From positions 186,001 through 250,000 of the forward strand of contig LR877164.1 of assembly GCA_903995115.1 (NCBI GenBank): a stretch of DNA of 64,000 nt, in the 5' to 3' direction. This stretch comes from Angomonas deanei. Lineage: Eukaryota > Euglenozoa > Kinetoplastea > Trypanosomatida > Trypanosomatidae. Of this stretch, positions 50,075-60,614 are shown piece by piece. Both the position numbers and the translations under genes were made by a program. A model generated the notes under the pieces. That model searched no databases. It saw only the letters and a program-made list of their open reading frames with translations, and was not told the DNA's origin. Each line of letters opens with the position of its first letter. Positions within the stretch are counted from its first letter, which is position 1.

Positions 50075-51046
50075 ATGCTACAAGAATTAGAAGTCGTCCC
50101 CTCCGTCGCCCTCAGCCGGGCGGACCTCATCCAGTGGGTGAACACCAAAACCCCCCAAACCGCCCCCAACGGGAACAACGTGCCACCGATTCGCAAAGTG
50201 GAGCAGTTGTGTAGCGGCGTGAATTACGTGCTGATCCTGGCCACAGTACTGCCCGTCACGTACGCCCCGCTCAGCTCCTCCACACGGGTGAAGGTCCCAG
50301 CGAATCATGAGTTCGAGTCCGTGGCCAACTACAAGCTGGTCCAGGACGCCCTACACCGCAACGGCGTGCTCAAGCCAGACGTGCTGGTCAACGAGCAGGC
50401 CAAACTGCTAAAAGGCAACTTTCAGTCCAACCTCGCCCTGCTGCAGTGGTTCCATGGGTTCTGCGAGGCGCTGGAGGAGAGCGGGCTGGAGCCAGGGCAG
50501 GGGCGACGGCAGATGGAAGGGAGCGCCAGGGAGGACACCGACGAGCTCGCCGACAGTCGCTCCAAGAAGCGCCCGCCGACGCCGAAGCGGACCAGCACCG
50601 GTACCGCTAAGATGAGAAGCAGCTCGGCTGGGAGCGCCAGGGCCGGCACCACCCGCGGCCGGTCGGACGATCCCCCGGCGGCTAGACCCACGGTGAGAAG
50701 CAGGTCTGGCACCCTCAACAACACCACGACGACGACCACGACGACTAGTGCAGCCAAGGCACCGCGTAGTGCCACCCCCACCACCCGAACCAAGACCCTC
50801 ACACGCGCACACAGTGCCACTGTGGGCGGCCGCGGCAGCTCCCCGGTGATGGCACCCTCCGCCAAAAAGGAAACTAGCGAGGACGTCAGCCGCTTGTTGC
50901 TGGAAAAACAATTTTACTACGATAAGTTGCGGATGATTGAAAACTTGGTATTGCCGGTGGCGACCAAGGAGACCGTCACCGCGGAGGAACAGGCGTTAGT
51001 GTCACTGGCCAGGTCGGTGAGGGATGTACTGTATGCGAATAACTAA
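50075..51046 (+). CDS. EB1: EB1-family microtubule plus-end protein
   Basis: A 323-residue protein. An N-terminal calponin-homology domain (about 14-130) shows the EB1 signature SRADLIQWVN, IRKVEQLCSGVNYV and LLKGNFQSNLALLQWFHGF. A Ser/Thr/Arg/Pro-rich linker (about 145-270) follows. The C-terminal EB1 homology dimerisation motif LLLEKQFYYDKLRMIENLVL lies at about 277-296. EB1 binds growing microtubule ends through the CH domain. The very C-terminal acidic EEY/F tail of animal EB1 is absent; the protein ends DVLYANN. It looks intact. Confidence 0.9.
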   Translation: MLQELEVVPSVALSRADLIQWVNTKTPQTAPNGNNVPPIRKVEQLCSGVNYVLILATVLPVTYAPLSSSTRVKVPANHEFESVANYKLVQDALHRNGVLKPDVLVNEQAKLLKGNFQSNLALLQWFHGFCEALEESGLEPGQGRRQMEGSAREDTDELADSRSKKRPPTPKRTSTGTAKMRSSSAGSARAGTTRGRSDDPPAARPTVRSRSGTLNNTTTTTTTTSAAKAPRSATPTTRTKTLTRAHSATVGGRGSSPVMAPSAKKETSEDVSRLLLEKQFYYDKLRMIENLVLPVATKETVTAEEQALVSLARSVRDVLYANN

Positions 51047-51411
51047 AGCATATATAAAAATAAAAACGAGATAGAGAGCGCTAAATCGGTTTAGAGTATT
51101 ATTTTAATTGTCGTTGTTTATACTCATTGTATTAGAAAAAAAAAAAAAATTAAATCTGTAAAAAAAAGTGGAAAAGAGTTTTGGAGCTTTTTTTTTTTTC
51201 CATCGTCTCAAATATCTCTTCTCTCTCTCTCTTTTTTTTGTGAAGTGTATCTTTTTGTTTTCGTAGTCATTTCGTGTGAATAGCAACGATAGTCAAAGAA
51301 ATATTATTGTTATGAGAATCAGTGATCATACACACTAATAACACGAATACCAATCTTGATAACTTTTCATTTTTAAAACATATAAAAAACATAAAAAGTA
51401 CATTTTTAGAT
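51047..51411 (+). other. AT-rich intergenic region
   Basis: A- and T-runs with a CT-rich tract at about 51217-51245 that may guide trans-splicing of the next gene. No gene is seen. Confidence 0.5.
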
Positions 51412-54400
51412 ATGTATCCGAAAAATAGCGCGAAACACAATAATAATAACAATAATAATAATAGTAATAACAATAACAATGTGAACCCCACTAATAACAA
51501 TGCTGGTACGAATAATAATAATGCAAATATGATGAATAGTAATAACAATACTGCTTATCAACCCGACTATGGCTATCCAATGCACCCTAACAACATGAAC
51601 AATAATAATAATAATAATTATGATGCGGCGATGCAGTATTACCAACAGTATTACTATTATCAACAATGCTGTCTGGCACAACAACACTATAATAATAATA
51701 ATAATAACAATGGTATGGGTATGGATAGTATGAATAGTAGTGGAGGCATGCCACCTCCGTCTTTTCCGAACAATAATAACAACAATCAGAATCAGAATAA
51801 TCGAAAACCAATGAATAATAATAATAATAATGTGAATAATTTTCATCAACATCATCATCACTATAATAATAATAATAACAATAATAACAATAAAAACAAA
51901 AATGCGAAAAATGTGTATCCCCCTACATCAGAAAGAGATGTTTCTGTGGGTAGTACGAAAACCGATGATCTCCATCACACACCGGTCAAAAATAAACTAA
52001 CGAACACTCCTCCACGTAATAATAGTAATAATAATGATACTAGTGTAAAAGAAAGTGAAACAGCAGGAGAAGTCACTACCGATCATAATGAAATTATTAA
52101 TAATAATAATGAGGTGGAAGTTCGTCTTAGTCATAGTCCTTCGCCCAGCAGTCTTCACACACCCATCTCAGACAGGCGAAGTGCCACCCCTAACCCTGAA
52201 AACGAAAACAGTAAGAGTCCCCATCATCCTAATAATAATGAAGCGGAAAATAATGATAATAACAATAACAATAATGAGGCAACACCCCCTGCGGCCGCCC
52301 CAGGCTCGCTCACGCCTTCCTCCTCCCTCGGCACCATCGGTACCAACAACAACAGTAGTAGCACCGGTAAAAACTTCTTGCGGACCTCCCCCCTCCTAGG
52401 CAGTCGGCCGTTCAACCCGGTACAGAACTTTGTGTACAATACGTTTCTGTCCAACAATACTATTCTTCAGCCGCACATCTCACCGGCCGCCACCGCCAAG
52501 TCGGAGGAGGGGGAGGAGCGGGAGACAGCGGCGGAGGAGGAGGAAGAAGGGAAAAAGAATGCAACACAGACTTCTGAAAATAATACTAATAACAATAATA
52601 GCAACAGTAGTCGTCCTCCTTTGCCGAAAGTGGAGAAGGCGCCACCAGTCGATAATAATAATAATAATAATTTTAGTAAACGCAGTGTGGCCCCTGGTGC
52701 CAAGAAGTCCGCCGCGCCCTCTCACCACCATCATCATATTCATATCCACAGCAATACGAGTAACGGTAATATTAATAGTACGACCAGTCGTATGAGCAGT
52801 GTGGGGTTCCCTTCTACCCCTGCCTCCCCTGTCGTCAACACCAATAATAATAATAATAGTAATAATAATAATAATAATAATACAAGTCCTAATTTTGCTA
52901 ATATGCCGTCCATTACCATCGGTGCTAGTAGTCACACCACCCCGACGACTTCCCCATCCTCCGTCAACCGAAATAATAATAACAATAATAATAATAACAA
53001 TAATAATAATAAGCGTTATGGCCCACCCATGCCACCTCAATCCTTCCCCATGATGGAATAATAATAATAATAATAATAATCGCTATTCGCCTACGTTTCC
53101 TCCAATGATGCCACCACCGCACTTTCCTATGGACGGCCCACCACACCACAATCACAGTCATCATCATAACATGAATCATATGAACCCACACCATAATCAT
53201 CCTAACAATAACCACAATAATAATAATGCCTTCTGCCCTCCGCCACCACCACCCATGATGATCCACCGTCAGAACATTTTATATCAATTCTACAGCGGAC
53301 AGGACTACGTCGTGGAGAATAGAGAGTGCGATGTGTGCTTCAATCACAGCACGTTTGGGAATTATGCCTCCTTGGTCGAGGCGTTCAGCCCGGAGGTACC
53401 GGTGGCAGAAGAATTAGAAATACCGACCAACGATGTGACGTTTGCGGACGTGAATCTTGCCGACTTGATGACGAAAGATGAGGCCGCCAAGTGCGCTGCT
53501 AGTGATAGACCGACAGAGGAAGCGGACCCGCCGTACCCGCATTATGAAAACTTCGAGGGCCCCTACTTCAGTGAGGCGGTCCTCTCTCTCACGAGTGTGT
53601 GGTCGAGCTTTGATTTCCCCTACGGCTGCTCGGTGCTGCTCTCCCCCCCAGCCTACCTCTCCCTCATGAAGAGCCCAGAGGAGCGGGTGGTGTACACCCC
53701 TGTACTGAGTGGCTTCCGCATTCGCTTCCTCCCCCACTCCGCTGCCTTTGACTACCTAACCAAAGAAAGACAGCGGCAAGAGGGGGAGGAGGGAGGAAGA
53801 CTGCCACCGGGGTTGGTGTGCTGGTCCGCTAGCGAGCGCCCCGACAACCGCAACGGCGTCTCTGAGCAAATTGAGGAATTAGTGGAAAAGAATAATTTGT
53901 ATAAAGTATTACAGACCGCCACGACGGCAGACGTGGACCATCAGTCGTGGATTGCCATTCTGTGGTGCCCTGATTTTGTCAATGGTCACACCGCCAAGCA
54001 CTCCTGCGGGTCTTTTCTATCTTTTTATCTACTCCGACCACCACACCACTTATTTATTCCGTTTGCGAATAAGAGTAACGGGGCGGCGATGAATAGCAGT
54101 TGGCTATCGAGTGTGTTTCGTACCGATAAGGATGCCGTCGCCTTTGATATTTATTCGCTTCGTCGTAGTTATCATCTAGCACGAGTCATACCAAACAATA
54201 ATACTAATACTAATAATAATAATGCTGCTGCCCTTCAGCGGTATGTACGACTGCCTGTGATTGGACTAATTCCTAACCGCTGCCGTAACGACGTGTGGAT
54301 GCTACCCATCGGCATCGACCATCAGAATAGTAATAATCCTAACAACAATAATAATAGTAACGAGCCAGCGGTGCAGTGGGCCTATAAGGCGCCGTTATTT

Positions 54401-54886
54401 CTGATCGCGAGTGCCTTACAGCTAATGAGTTGGAATGCTTTTGAGTGTCATTTACAGATTGACTCGTTGCAGAATAAAACAATTGCAAATGAAAATAATG
54501 AGAATGATAAAAATGAGGAAGAAGAGGAAAAGAAGGAGGATGATACTACTACTACTACTACTAATAGCCCTAATCCTAATACTAATACTAATACTAATAC
54601 TAGTTATTTTGAAAAAGGTGTCTCCTTACTGTGTGAGGGCGCTAAAAAGTATCGACAACTACGGGAACAGCTCAAAATTGAGGACGAAGGAAGTGTGAAT
54701 AAAAAAGTAGTCGTGGGCGGTACGAGCCTCTGGCACGCCTGCCACCATAATAATAATAATAATAGTGAAACCACTCCTAATAATAATAATAATCATCTTT
54801 CTTGTATTGTTGGCTTGTTAGACTTTTATCAGTGGTCACAGTATGACACGGCGCTGCTGGACCTGGCGAAAGAGTGTTGTGTATAA
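51412..54886 (+). CDS. Asn-rich protein with DUF789-like C-terminal domain, frame break in a poly-Asn tract
   Basis: A product of about 1,158 residues. The N-terminal half is low complexity: long Asn runs (AAT/AAC), His runs and Ser/Pro-rich stretches. At 53053-53080 the frame runs MME and then a string of in-frame TAA codons, while one base forward the same repeat reads poly-Asn and leads straight into RYSPTFPPMMPPP and a conserved region. Only 43 bases separate the two open frames, too few for an independent gene. The conserved region (VWSSFDFPYGCSVLL, YTPVLSGFRIRFLP, SWIAILWCPDF with GSFLSFYLL, FLIASALQLMSWNAF) follows the pattern of the plant DUF789 family, whose function is unknown. Confidence 0.65.
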
Positions 54887-55346
54887 TAGTAAAACAATAA
54901 TAGTTAAAATAAAAAATATCATATAAAACAAAGAGCGACATTAAAGAAAAACTATTTTTTTTTTTGTCAGGTTTGCTGCGAGATTCTTTTTTCTTTTCTA
55001 TCATGATTAGTTTTGAGAAGCATTTTGTTTTCTTTTTCACCTCATATTGCACTTCTTAAGAACGAATAATATTTATAAAAAAAATAATATCAGAAAATCA
55101 TATTTTACAGAGTTGTGTTTACATTTTTGTTGTATTTTTTTATTTTTAAATGCCGACATTTCTTATAAATTACAATTGCACTAAATATTTTTTATTATTA
55201 TTCTGCAAAAAAAGGAAACTAAATTTGCTTTAAGATTATCTTTGTTTTTTTACTGTTTTTTATTATTCCTTTCTCTCTCTTTCTATTTATCGTTAAAATA
55301 GACAAAGTAAAAAAAATAAATAAAAGATTTTTATATATTTAGTGCC
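54887..55346 (+). other. AT-rich intergenic region
   Basis: Poly-T and poly-A tracts, with a T/C-rich stretch at about 55265-55290 before the ATG at 55347. No RNA or further gene is seen. Confidence 0.5.
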
Positions 55347-56646
55347 ATGCTGCGCTGGACAGGCGGCACGAAGGCACGGAAGGACCGCGAAGGACGTCAT
55401 CTATTCCCTTCTCTTTTTCACTCCAATCATACTATAAATAATAATAATAATAATAAAAATGAAAATGAAAACAAATCACCTAGTAGAGAAACCTTTGATG
55501 AAGGGAGTACCTCCGTTTTTTCAGAACAGAATAATAATAATAATCATAAAACTAATAACAAAAACAATTTTACAAGAAGAAAAAGTGCTCCTGGAAGCAC
55601 TACAGAAAAGAAAAAACAATGAATATGAAAGTAAAGATGAAAATAGGGAAAATAATAATAATAATAATTCTATTCTCATTGAGACATTCGCCCAAAAACA
55701 AAAACGATTACGCGAGGAGGAAAAAAAATTTCACGTCAACGATAAAAGAATCCGAAGCGACACCACATCCGAACCAAACTTGGTCCAACACTCACTAGAC
55801 AGTATGGCCCTACAATCCTTATTACAAAACAATCATCATCATCAGAATCAGAATCATAATAATCATCATAGTGACGTCATTGACTGTACCGATAGAGCGC
55901 TGTCCCCTCCTCTCTTAGCGAATCTCCCTATTGCTGATTTCGATAATAATAATAATTATAATATTGAAAATTATGAAAATTATGATAACGATATGGAAAT
56001 ACCGTTTCCCTCCCCAGAGGATCCCTTCCTAGACCACCCTCTGCTCCTCCCAGAAAACAACAATCATCATCATAATAATAATCATAATACTATAAATATT
56101 GAAAATAATATAAATAATGAAATATTGGTGCCCAGTGTCGTCTACGAGGCTGGGGATCCCTCCTGGAGTGTATTACCCTTCCAGGCCGAGGGACCCCCGC
56201 CAGAGGTAGACACCGTCTTAAGGGATTGCGTATTAGAGGAACAGCAGCGGTACGAGGAGGAGAGAGCTTTTGTGCAGCAAGTATTTCAACAAGAAGACAA
56301 TGAGAATGAGAATTCTTTTTATCCTGCCGCTGGCTACCCAGCAGCACCTCCCAATAATAATAGGCATTATAGTTATTATAATGAGCCTTATTCTAATAAT
56401 AATATTCATAATAATTATCATAATGATTATTGTCCAAATCCACAAGGAAATACAATGCAGCGTGGTATACCGTCTTTTCTATATAATATGAATAATAATA
56501 ATAATGAAAATGGAAATCGCCGTCGTCGTCGGCCCAACAACAATAATAATAATAAAAAGTTTAAGGCGCTAAGTGCCGTGACAGAGCGGTGCCGCCTGTT
56601 CCGGGAGAGATGCAATGGAGGAAATATAATGCTGAAGAAATATTAA
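55347..56646 (+). CDS. Asn/His-rich protein, unknown, frame break in an A-run
   Basis: Starts MLRWTGGTKARKDREGRHLF. Asn-rich sequence is read in this frame up to a stop at 55620-55622, just after a run of six A (55611-55616). Removing one A continues the Asn-rich protein (NNEYESKDENRENN) to 56646, about 433 residues in all. The rest has long Asn and His runs, a basic helical block (KQKRLREEEKKF), an acidic Pro-rich middle and a Lys/Arg-rich end. No conserved domain is recognised. Composition suggests an intrinsically disordered, perhaps RNA-associated protein. Confidence 0.6.
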
Positions 56647-57344
56647 AATAAAAAAAAAAAAATGGACTTGCCACAAGATTTATACTTTTTTTTTTCCTGC
56701 TCTTATTTTTTTATTTGCTAATCACCTAAAAAAAGAAAAAAAAAATCAATTTGTATTCTTTTTTATGAAATACTGTTTTTTTTTTTTCCTTTCTGTTGAC
56801 TTGATATACTTTTCCCTTTCTTTCTCTTTTCTATCAAAGGATATGCTTATTTATTTTACATAGCAACCATTAGTTTTAGGTAGAAAATAAGAATATTTAT
56901 TGTAAGAAAAAAAAAAAAAAGAAAAGAAAAAAGAAAAGAAAATAACGATAGAATTTTCCGTCTTTTTTCGGTTTTGGATTTTTTATTTTTAAAAGAGCTG
57001 TTTCCCTTTTTTTTTTTTTTTTTCGTATTTCTATATAAGTGTTTATATTTATAATTTTTCGTTTTTAAATTTTGTTTTTGTGTATTGATTATTATTCCAT
57101 TTTTGTTTTTTTTCCCCTTTCACGTTCATTTATCATCGTTGTCCGTGCATTGTGCTGTCCTCAAAAAACAAACAATTTTTTATTATTATTATTTAGACAA
57201 TAACAGGATAAAAAAAAAATCTCGCTATTTACATTTTTAAAAAAAGTATATTATCTTCACGGAAAAACAATAATAATAAAACAAAAATTTATCCGCTCAG
57301 AATTCAGAAAAAAATAAAACGATACTTGAAAAAAATAAGAATTA
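56647..57344 (+). other. Very AT-rich intergenic region
   Basis: About 700 bases dominated by poly-A and poly-T tracts. T-rich tracts at about 56785-56830 and 57005-57020 are possible splicing signals. Nothing gene-like is seen. Confidence 0.5.
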
Positions 57345-60026
57345 ATGATGGATCTGTGGTTCGAGAAAACCATCGCGACCAGCGAAATTTTCTACGATCA
57401 AAAATTAAGAGAGTACGAGGAGGTGTGCGCCGCCACCCTCTCCCGCGCTGTCGAGTGCTGCTACGACAGTGTACTACAGGAAGAACGAGAACGAAAACGG
57501 CAACAACGAAACAACAAAAATACAAAAAGTGGAACGCCCTCGGTGAAATCTACTTTGAAAAAGACGGGTGAGAATAGTACCGACTCCCCACCCCCGCCAG
57601 AGAACACAGCCCTCCCAGGGGACTATCATCATCATAATAATAATATAGACGACAATGTGGATACCGATGACACCCACTCCCCTAACTTCATGAACCCTTC
57701 CAGTGCGCAGCAGAACAGCGAGGCAGAGGGACATATTCTCTACTCGCCTCAGAATAATAATCACCCCTCCAGTGAGGAGGAGAACGGCGCGGCCATGACA
57801 CAACCACCACCACCACAAGTAGAAGAAGAGGATGAGGATAACGATGAGCTGAGTGAGAGTGCCTACAGCCGACTACAACTGAGAGAAGCGGTAGTGGCGA
57901 TTAATATTTTAGATAAAATGTGCTTTCGTCGTCCCATCAAGATGGTCAAGACGAGTGATTTTATTGACGCCATTGAGGAGGAGAAGGAACTGGCGTATAA
58001 AGGGCTGCGACTGGGCTACAATGTGGAGCCAGGGGATGCGGAGGTACTACTGAAAAATGCAGAAAAACACGGTTGGGCACACTATAACCACCCCAATAAC
58101 AATAATAAGCGTCAGTCCCCCACCTTGGCGAGCGGTCACAACAGCGGTAGCAAGTGCTTCTCCCTCGCGAGCAGTATCTGCACCCGCGACGCCGAGGACG
58201 TGGCGCACGTACTGGAGGAGCTCCACCCCTGCGAGGAGGAACCCAACAGCGACCGTGAAACTCGCGAGACCCTCGAGCACGACTGCTTATTATACGGTGA
58301 GGTGACCTCCCGCGGCACCCGACAGCTCTATTCCCTGTTTAGTGAGGCCATCCAGCAATCGGTCGAGCTGCTCCAGGCGGACCCTACGGGCGCGAGCAAG
58401 TCCGACACCCTTCCCACCGACGCCGACCCCGTCGTCAGTAATGAAATCAAACTACGCCGTATTCACAAGGACGGCATTGTGCAAGTCTCTATGGACGTGG
58501 GCTGCGGCACGGGGAAGCTGCTGTACGAGTGGTCCCGCCTGGCGAGCGCCGACTCCACCTACTACTGCCCTTCCTCGGAGAACCCCGGCAGTGTCAACTC
58601 GTCCGTCAATTATCCTCGTCACACCGTCGGCATGAGCAATGCCTCTAGCGTCAGCGCCTACACCCCCCGCACCAACGGAGAGCGGTACAGCTACATGCCG
58701 TACCTGGCCATGACACGCTCGCCCTGCACCTCCCTGCCCAACAGCCTCGTGAGCTCTTACAATGGCAGTCGCGCCCCCTACTTCGGGCACCCCGCGCAGT
58801 CCGAGGACGGCCCTGCTTTTCCCACCGCCCCTGCCGCCGATAACGAGCTGCCCACCCTGCGGGGTTGGCTAGGGATCGGGGTGGAGGTGGTCCCCTCGCG
58901 TGTGTACGTCACCCGTCAGGCACTAGCGCCGTACTACCTCGATCTCGTCCCGAATGAGGTGCTGCTGGTGGCGGAGCGGCCGCGGCTGAAGGGGAAGAAG
59001 AGTAAGCGTCCGAGCCGGTCTCGTGGCGGTAATATACGATTTGATCCTGCGCCACCAAGGGCGGTGGCCTGCCCCCATCAAGATCCCTCTAAGCGACGAC
59101 CCACCGCGTGTGTCCTGCTGTACGAGGGAGACGCGCTCACACCAGGGTTCCTCCACAACAACACCCTCCGCCGCTTCCCCAAGGTGGAGCGGACGGGTTA
59201 CACTCCCAACACGCCCAGCGCCGCCAAAGATAATTACTTCCGCATCGCACGGACGGAGAATGGTGTCATGCTGTCGGGGCTGGAGCAGGTGCATCTTTCG
59301 GTGTTTTGCTCTGGCGTAGGGTTCAGCCCTTCCTTTATGGTGCCGCTGTGCCTCAAGCTAGAACACCTACTCCGGCGGGAGGAGGACGCCTGCTATGAGG
59401 AGGATACCTCCGAGGAAGAGGAGGATCCACCGACCCCAAACTTTTTTGAGGTAGAGAGCGAAGGCAGCAGTCCGGCGGAAAGCCCCCGCAGCCACTCCCC
59501 ACCCCTCGTGAACAATACGTTTCACAATGCCAGTTTTAACAGTTATAAGCTCACGCAGCAGCTAGGAGGGAGTCACACCGGTAGTCTTCGCAAGCAACCG
59601 CACTACCACCAGCAGCCGCTCTCCGTCACCTACCACGACAGTCAACACTGGCGCTCCGTGACGTGCATCTTGTTGATGAATCCATCCTTCGAGGCGAGTG
59701 GACACTTATTTCAGTTACCCTTGTTCCGGTGTGTGCAGCGGAACTTGCTGGGGGACACGCCGGTCGTACGAGAGGCCCCGGCGTGGCTGCTTAGTGACGG
59801 ACTCGCCGATAGCTATGTCAAGCGGGTGACGGTGGAAACCTCCTGGATGACCGAGACCCCCGCCTACCTCGTCCACTTCTCGTTTTATGAAAAGTCGCTG
59901 CAGAGGACTAATTCCACCTCGGCTGAGTTGAACCGCTCTAAAAATATTGAAATAGGAAAGAAAGGAAATGTGTTTACGACGGTTCGCACGAATGCGGCGC
60001 CGGCTGCCAACGACGAAGAGTATTAA
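57345..60026 (+). CDS. DOT1-like histone methyltransferase with large insertions (tentative)
   Basis: An 893-residue protein with a class I SAM-dependent methyltransferase core broken up by low-complexity insertions. LLYGEVTSRGTRQLYSLF (about 312-330) matches the YGE motif of DOT1. VSMDVGCGTGKLLYEW (about 383-398) is SAM motif I. WLGIGVEVVPSRVYVTR (about 509-525) matches the GVE motif with its acidic SAM-binding residue. LLYEGDALTPGF and FCSGVGFSPSFMVPL fit the ERGDF and NNFAFGP positions. DOT1 methylates histone H3 and in kinetoplastids acts on H3K76. Insertions of about 100 residues separate the motifs. The catalytic Asn of the NNFAFGP motif appears replaced, so activity is uncertain. Any other class I methyltransferase remains possible. 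Confidence 0.6.
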   Translation: MMDLWFEKTIATSEIFYDQKLREYEEVCAATLSRAVECCYDSVLQEERERKRQQRNNKNTKSGTPSVKSTLKKTGENSTDSPPPPENTALPGDYHHHNNNIDDNVDTDDTHSPNFMNPSSAQQNSEAEGHILYSPQNNNHPSSEEENGAAMTQPPPPQVEEEDEDNDELSESAYSRLQLREAVVAINILDKMCFRRPIKMVKTSDFIDAIEEEKELAYKGLRLGYNVEPGDAEVLLKNAEKHGWAHYNHPNNNNKRQSPTLASGHNSGSKCFSLASSICTRDAEDVAHVLEELHPCEEEPNSDRETRETLEHDCLLYGEVTSRGTRQLYSLFSEAIQQSVELLQADPTGASKSDTLPTDADPVVSNEIKLRRIHKDGIVQVSMDVGCGTGKLLYEWSRLASADSTYYCPSSENPGSVNSSVNYPRHTVGMSNASSVSAYTPRTNGERYSYMPYLAMTRSPCTSLPNSLVSSYNGSRAPYFGHPAQSEDGPAFPTAPAADNELPTLRGWLGIGVEVVPSRVYVTRQALAPYYLDLVPNEVLLVAERPRLKGKKSKRPSRSRGGNIRFDPAPPRAVACPHQDPSKRRPTACVLLYEGDALTPGFLHNNTLRRFPKVERTGYTPNTPSAAKDNYFRIARTENGVMLSGLEQVHLSVFCSGVGFSPSFMVPLCLKLEHLLRREEDACYEEDTSEEEEDPPTPNFFEVESEGSSPAESPRSHSPPLVNNTFHNASFNSYKLTQQLGGSHTGSLRKQPHYHQQPLSVTYHDSQHWRSVTCILLMNPSFEASGHLFQLPLFRCVQRNLLGDTPVVREAPAWLLSDGLADSYVKRVTVETSWMTETPAYLVHFSFYEKSLQRTNSTSAELNRSKNIEIGKKGNVFTTVRTNAAPAANDEEY

Positions 60027-60614
60027 AAATTTATTTAAAAAAAAAATATTCAAAAACATATTTTAAAAAAAGCTTTTTCGAAAGAAAAAGTGAACATGCT
60101 TTAAGAAAAAAAAAAAATATGCACGAGTACATCTTTTTTTTTTTTTTTTAAAGAGAGAACAGGCAAGATGATAATATTAATAAAAAAAGAATGAACGTTT
60201 TTGTTTTTATTTTTTTATTTTACTGCATGTATAAATGAAAAGAAAAGAGAAAAAGGAAACACGTGCGTGTGTGTGCTATTTTCATTGTCATTGTTGCTTC
60301 AAGTGTTTCGTTTATTGTTATTGTTATTATTATTCATGTATATATATAAAAACAAATATGAGTCGATTTCCATAAATATATATATATCTGTCTTTGTTTT
60401 TTTTTTATGTCATACCGCAACTGATATTCATACCAAACTTATCCTTAATCCTTTATTATTATTTATTGAAATGCTTATAACAGCTATCCATCACAACGAT
60501 AACTACATGCCCCGGAACTATTCTATTTCTTTCGTTCTCCCTCTTTATTTTTCAAAAAAAAGGATACAAATTTTTCTGTATTTTTTTTTTTTTAATAATT
60601 ATAGTAAAAAAAGA
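60027..60614 (+). other. AT-rich intergenic region and long leader
   Basis: Poly-A/T tracts, then T-rich sequence that stays open upstream of the next ATG (60201-60614). The translated leader is Phe/Leu/Tyr-rich and is judged an artefact of the T-rich pre-splice sequence. Confidence 0.5.

Noticed and set aside
51412-53061. Isoleucine- and methionine-rich frames on both strands over the Asn-rich genes
   Set aside because: They are other-frame readings of AAT/AAC repeats (ATA/ATT codons).
60201-60614. N-terminal extension of the anchored protein through a T-rich leader
   Set aside because: No in-frame structure beyond Phe/Leu runs from poly-T; the ATG at 60615 directly precedes a normal protein start with a signal anchor.
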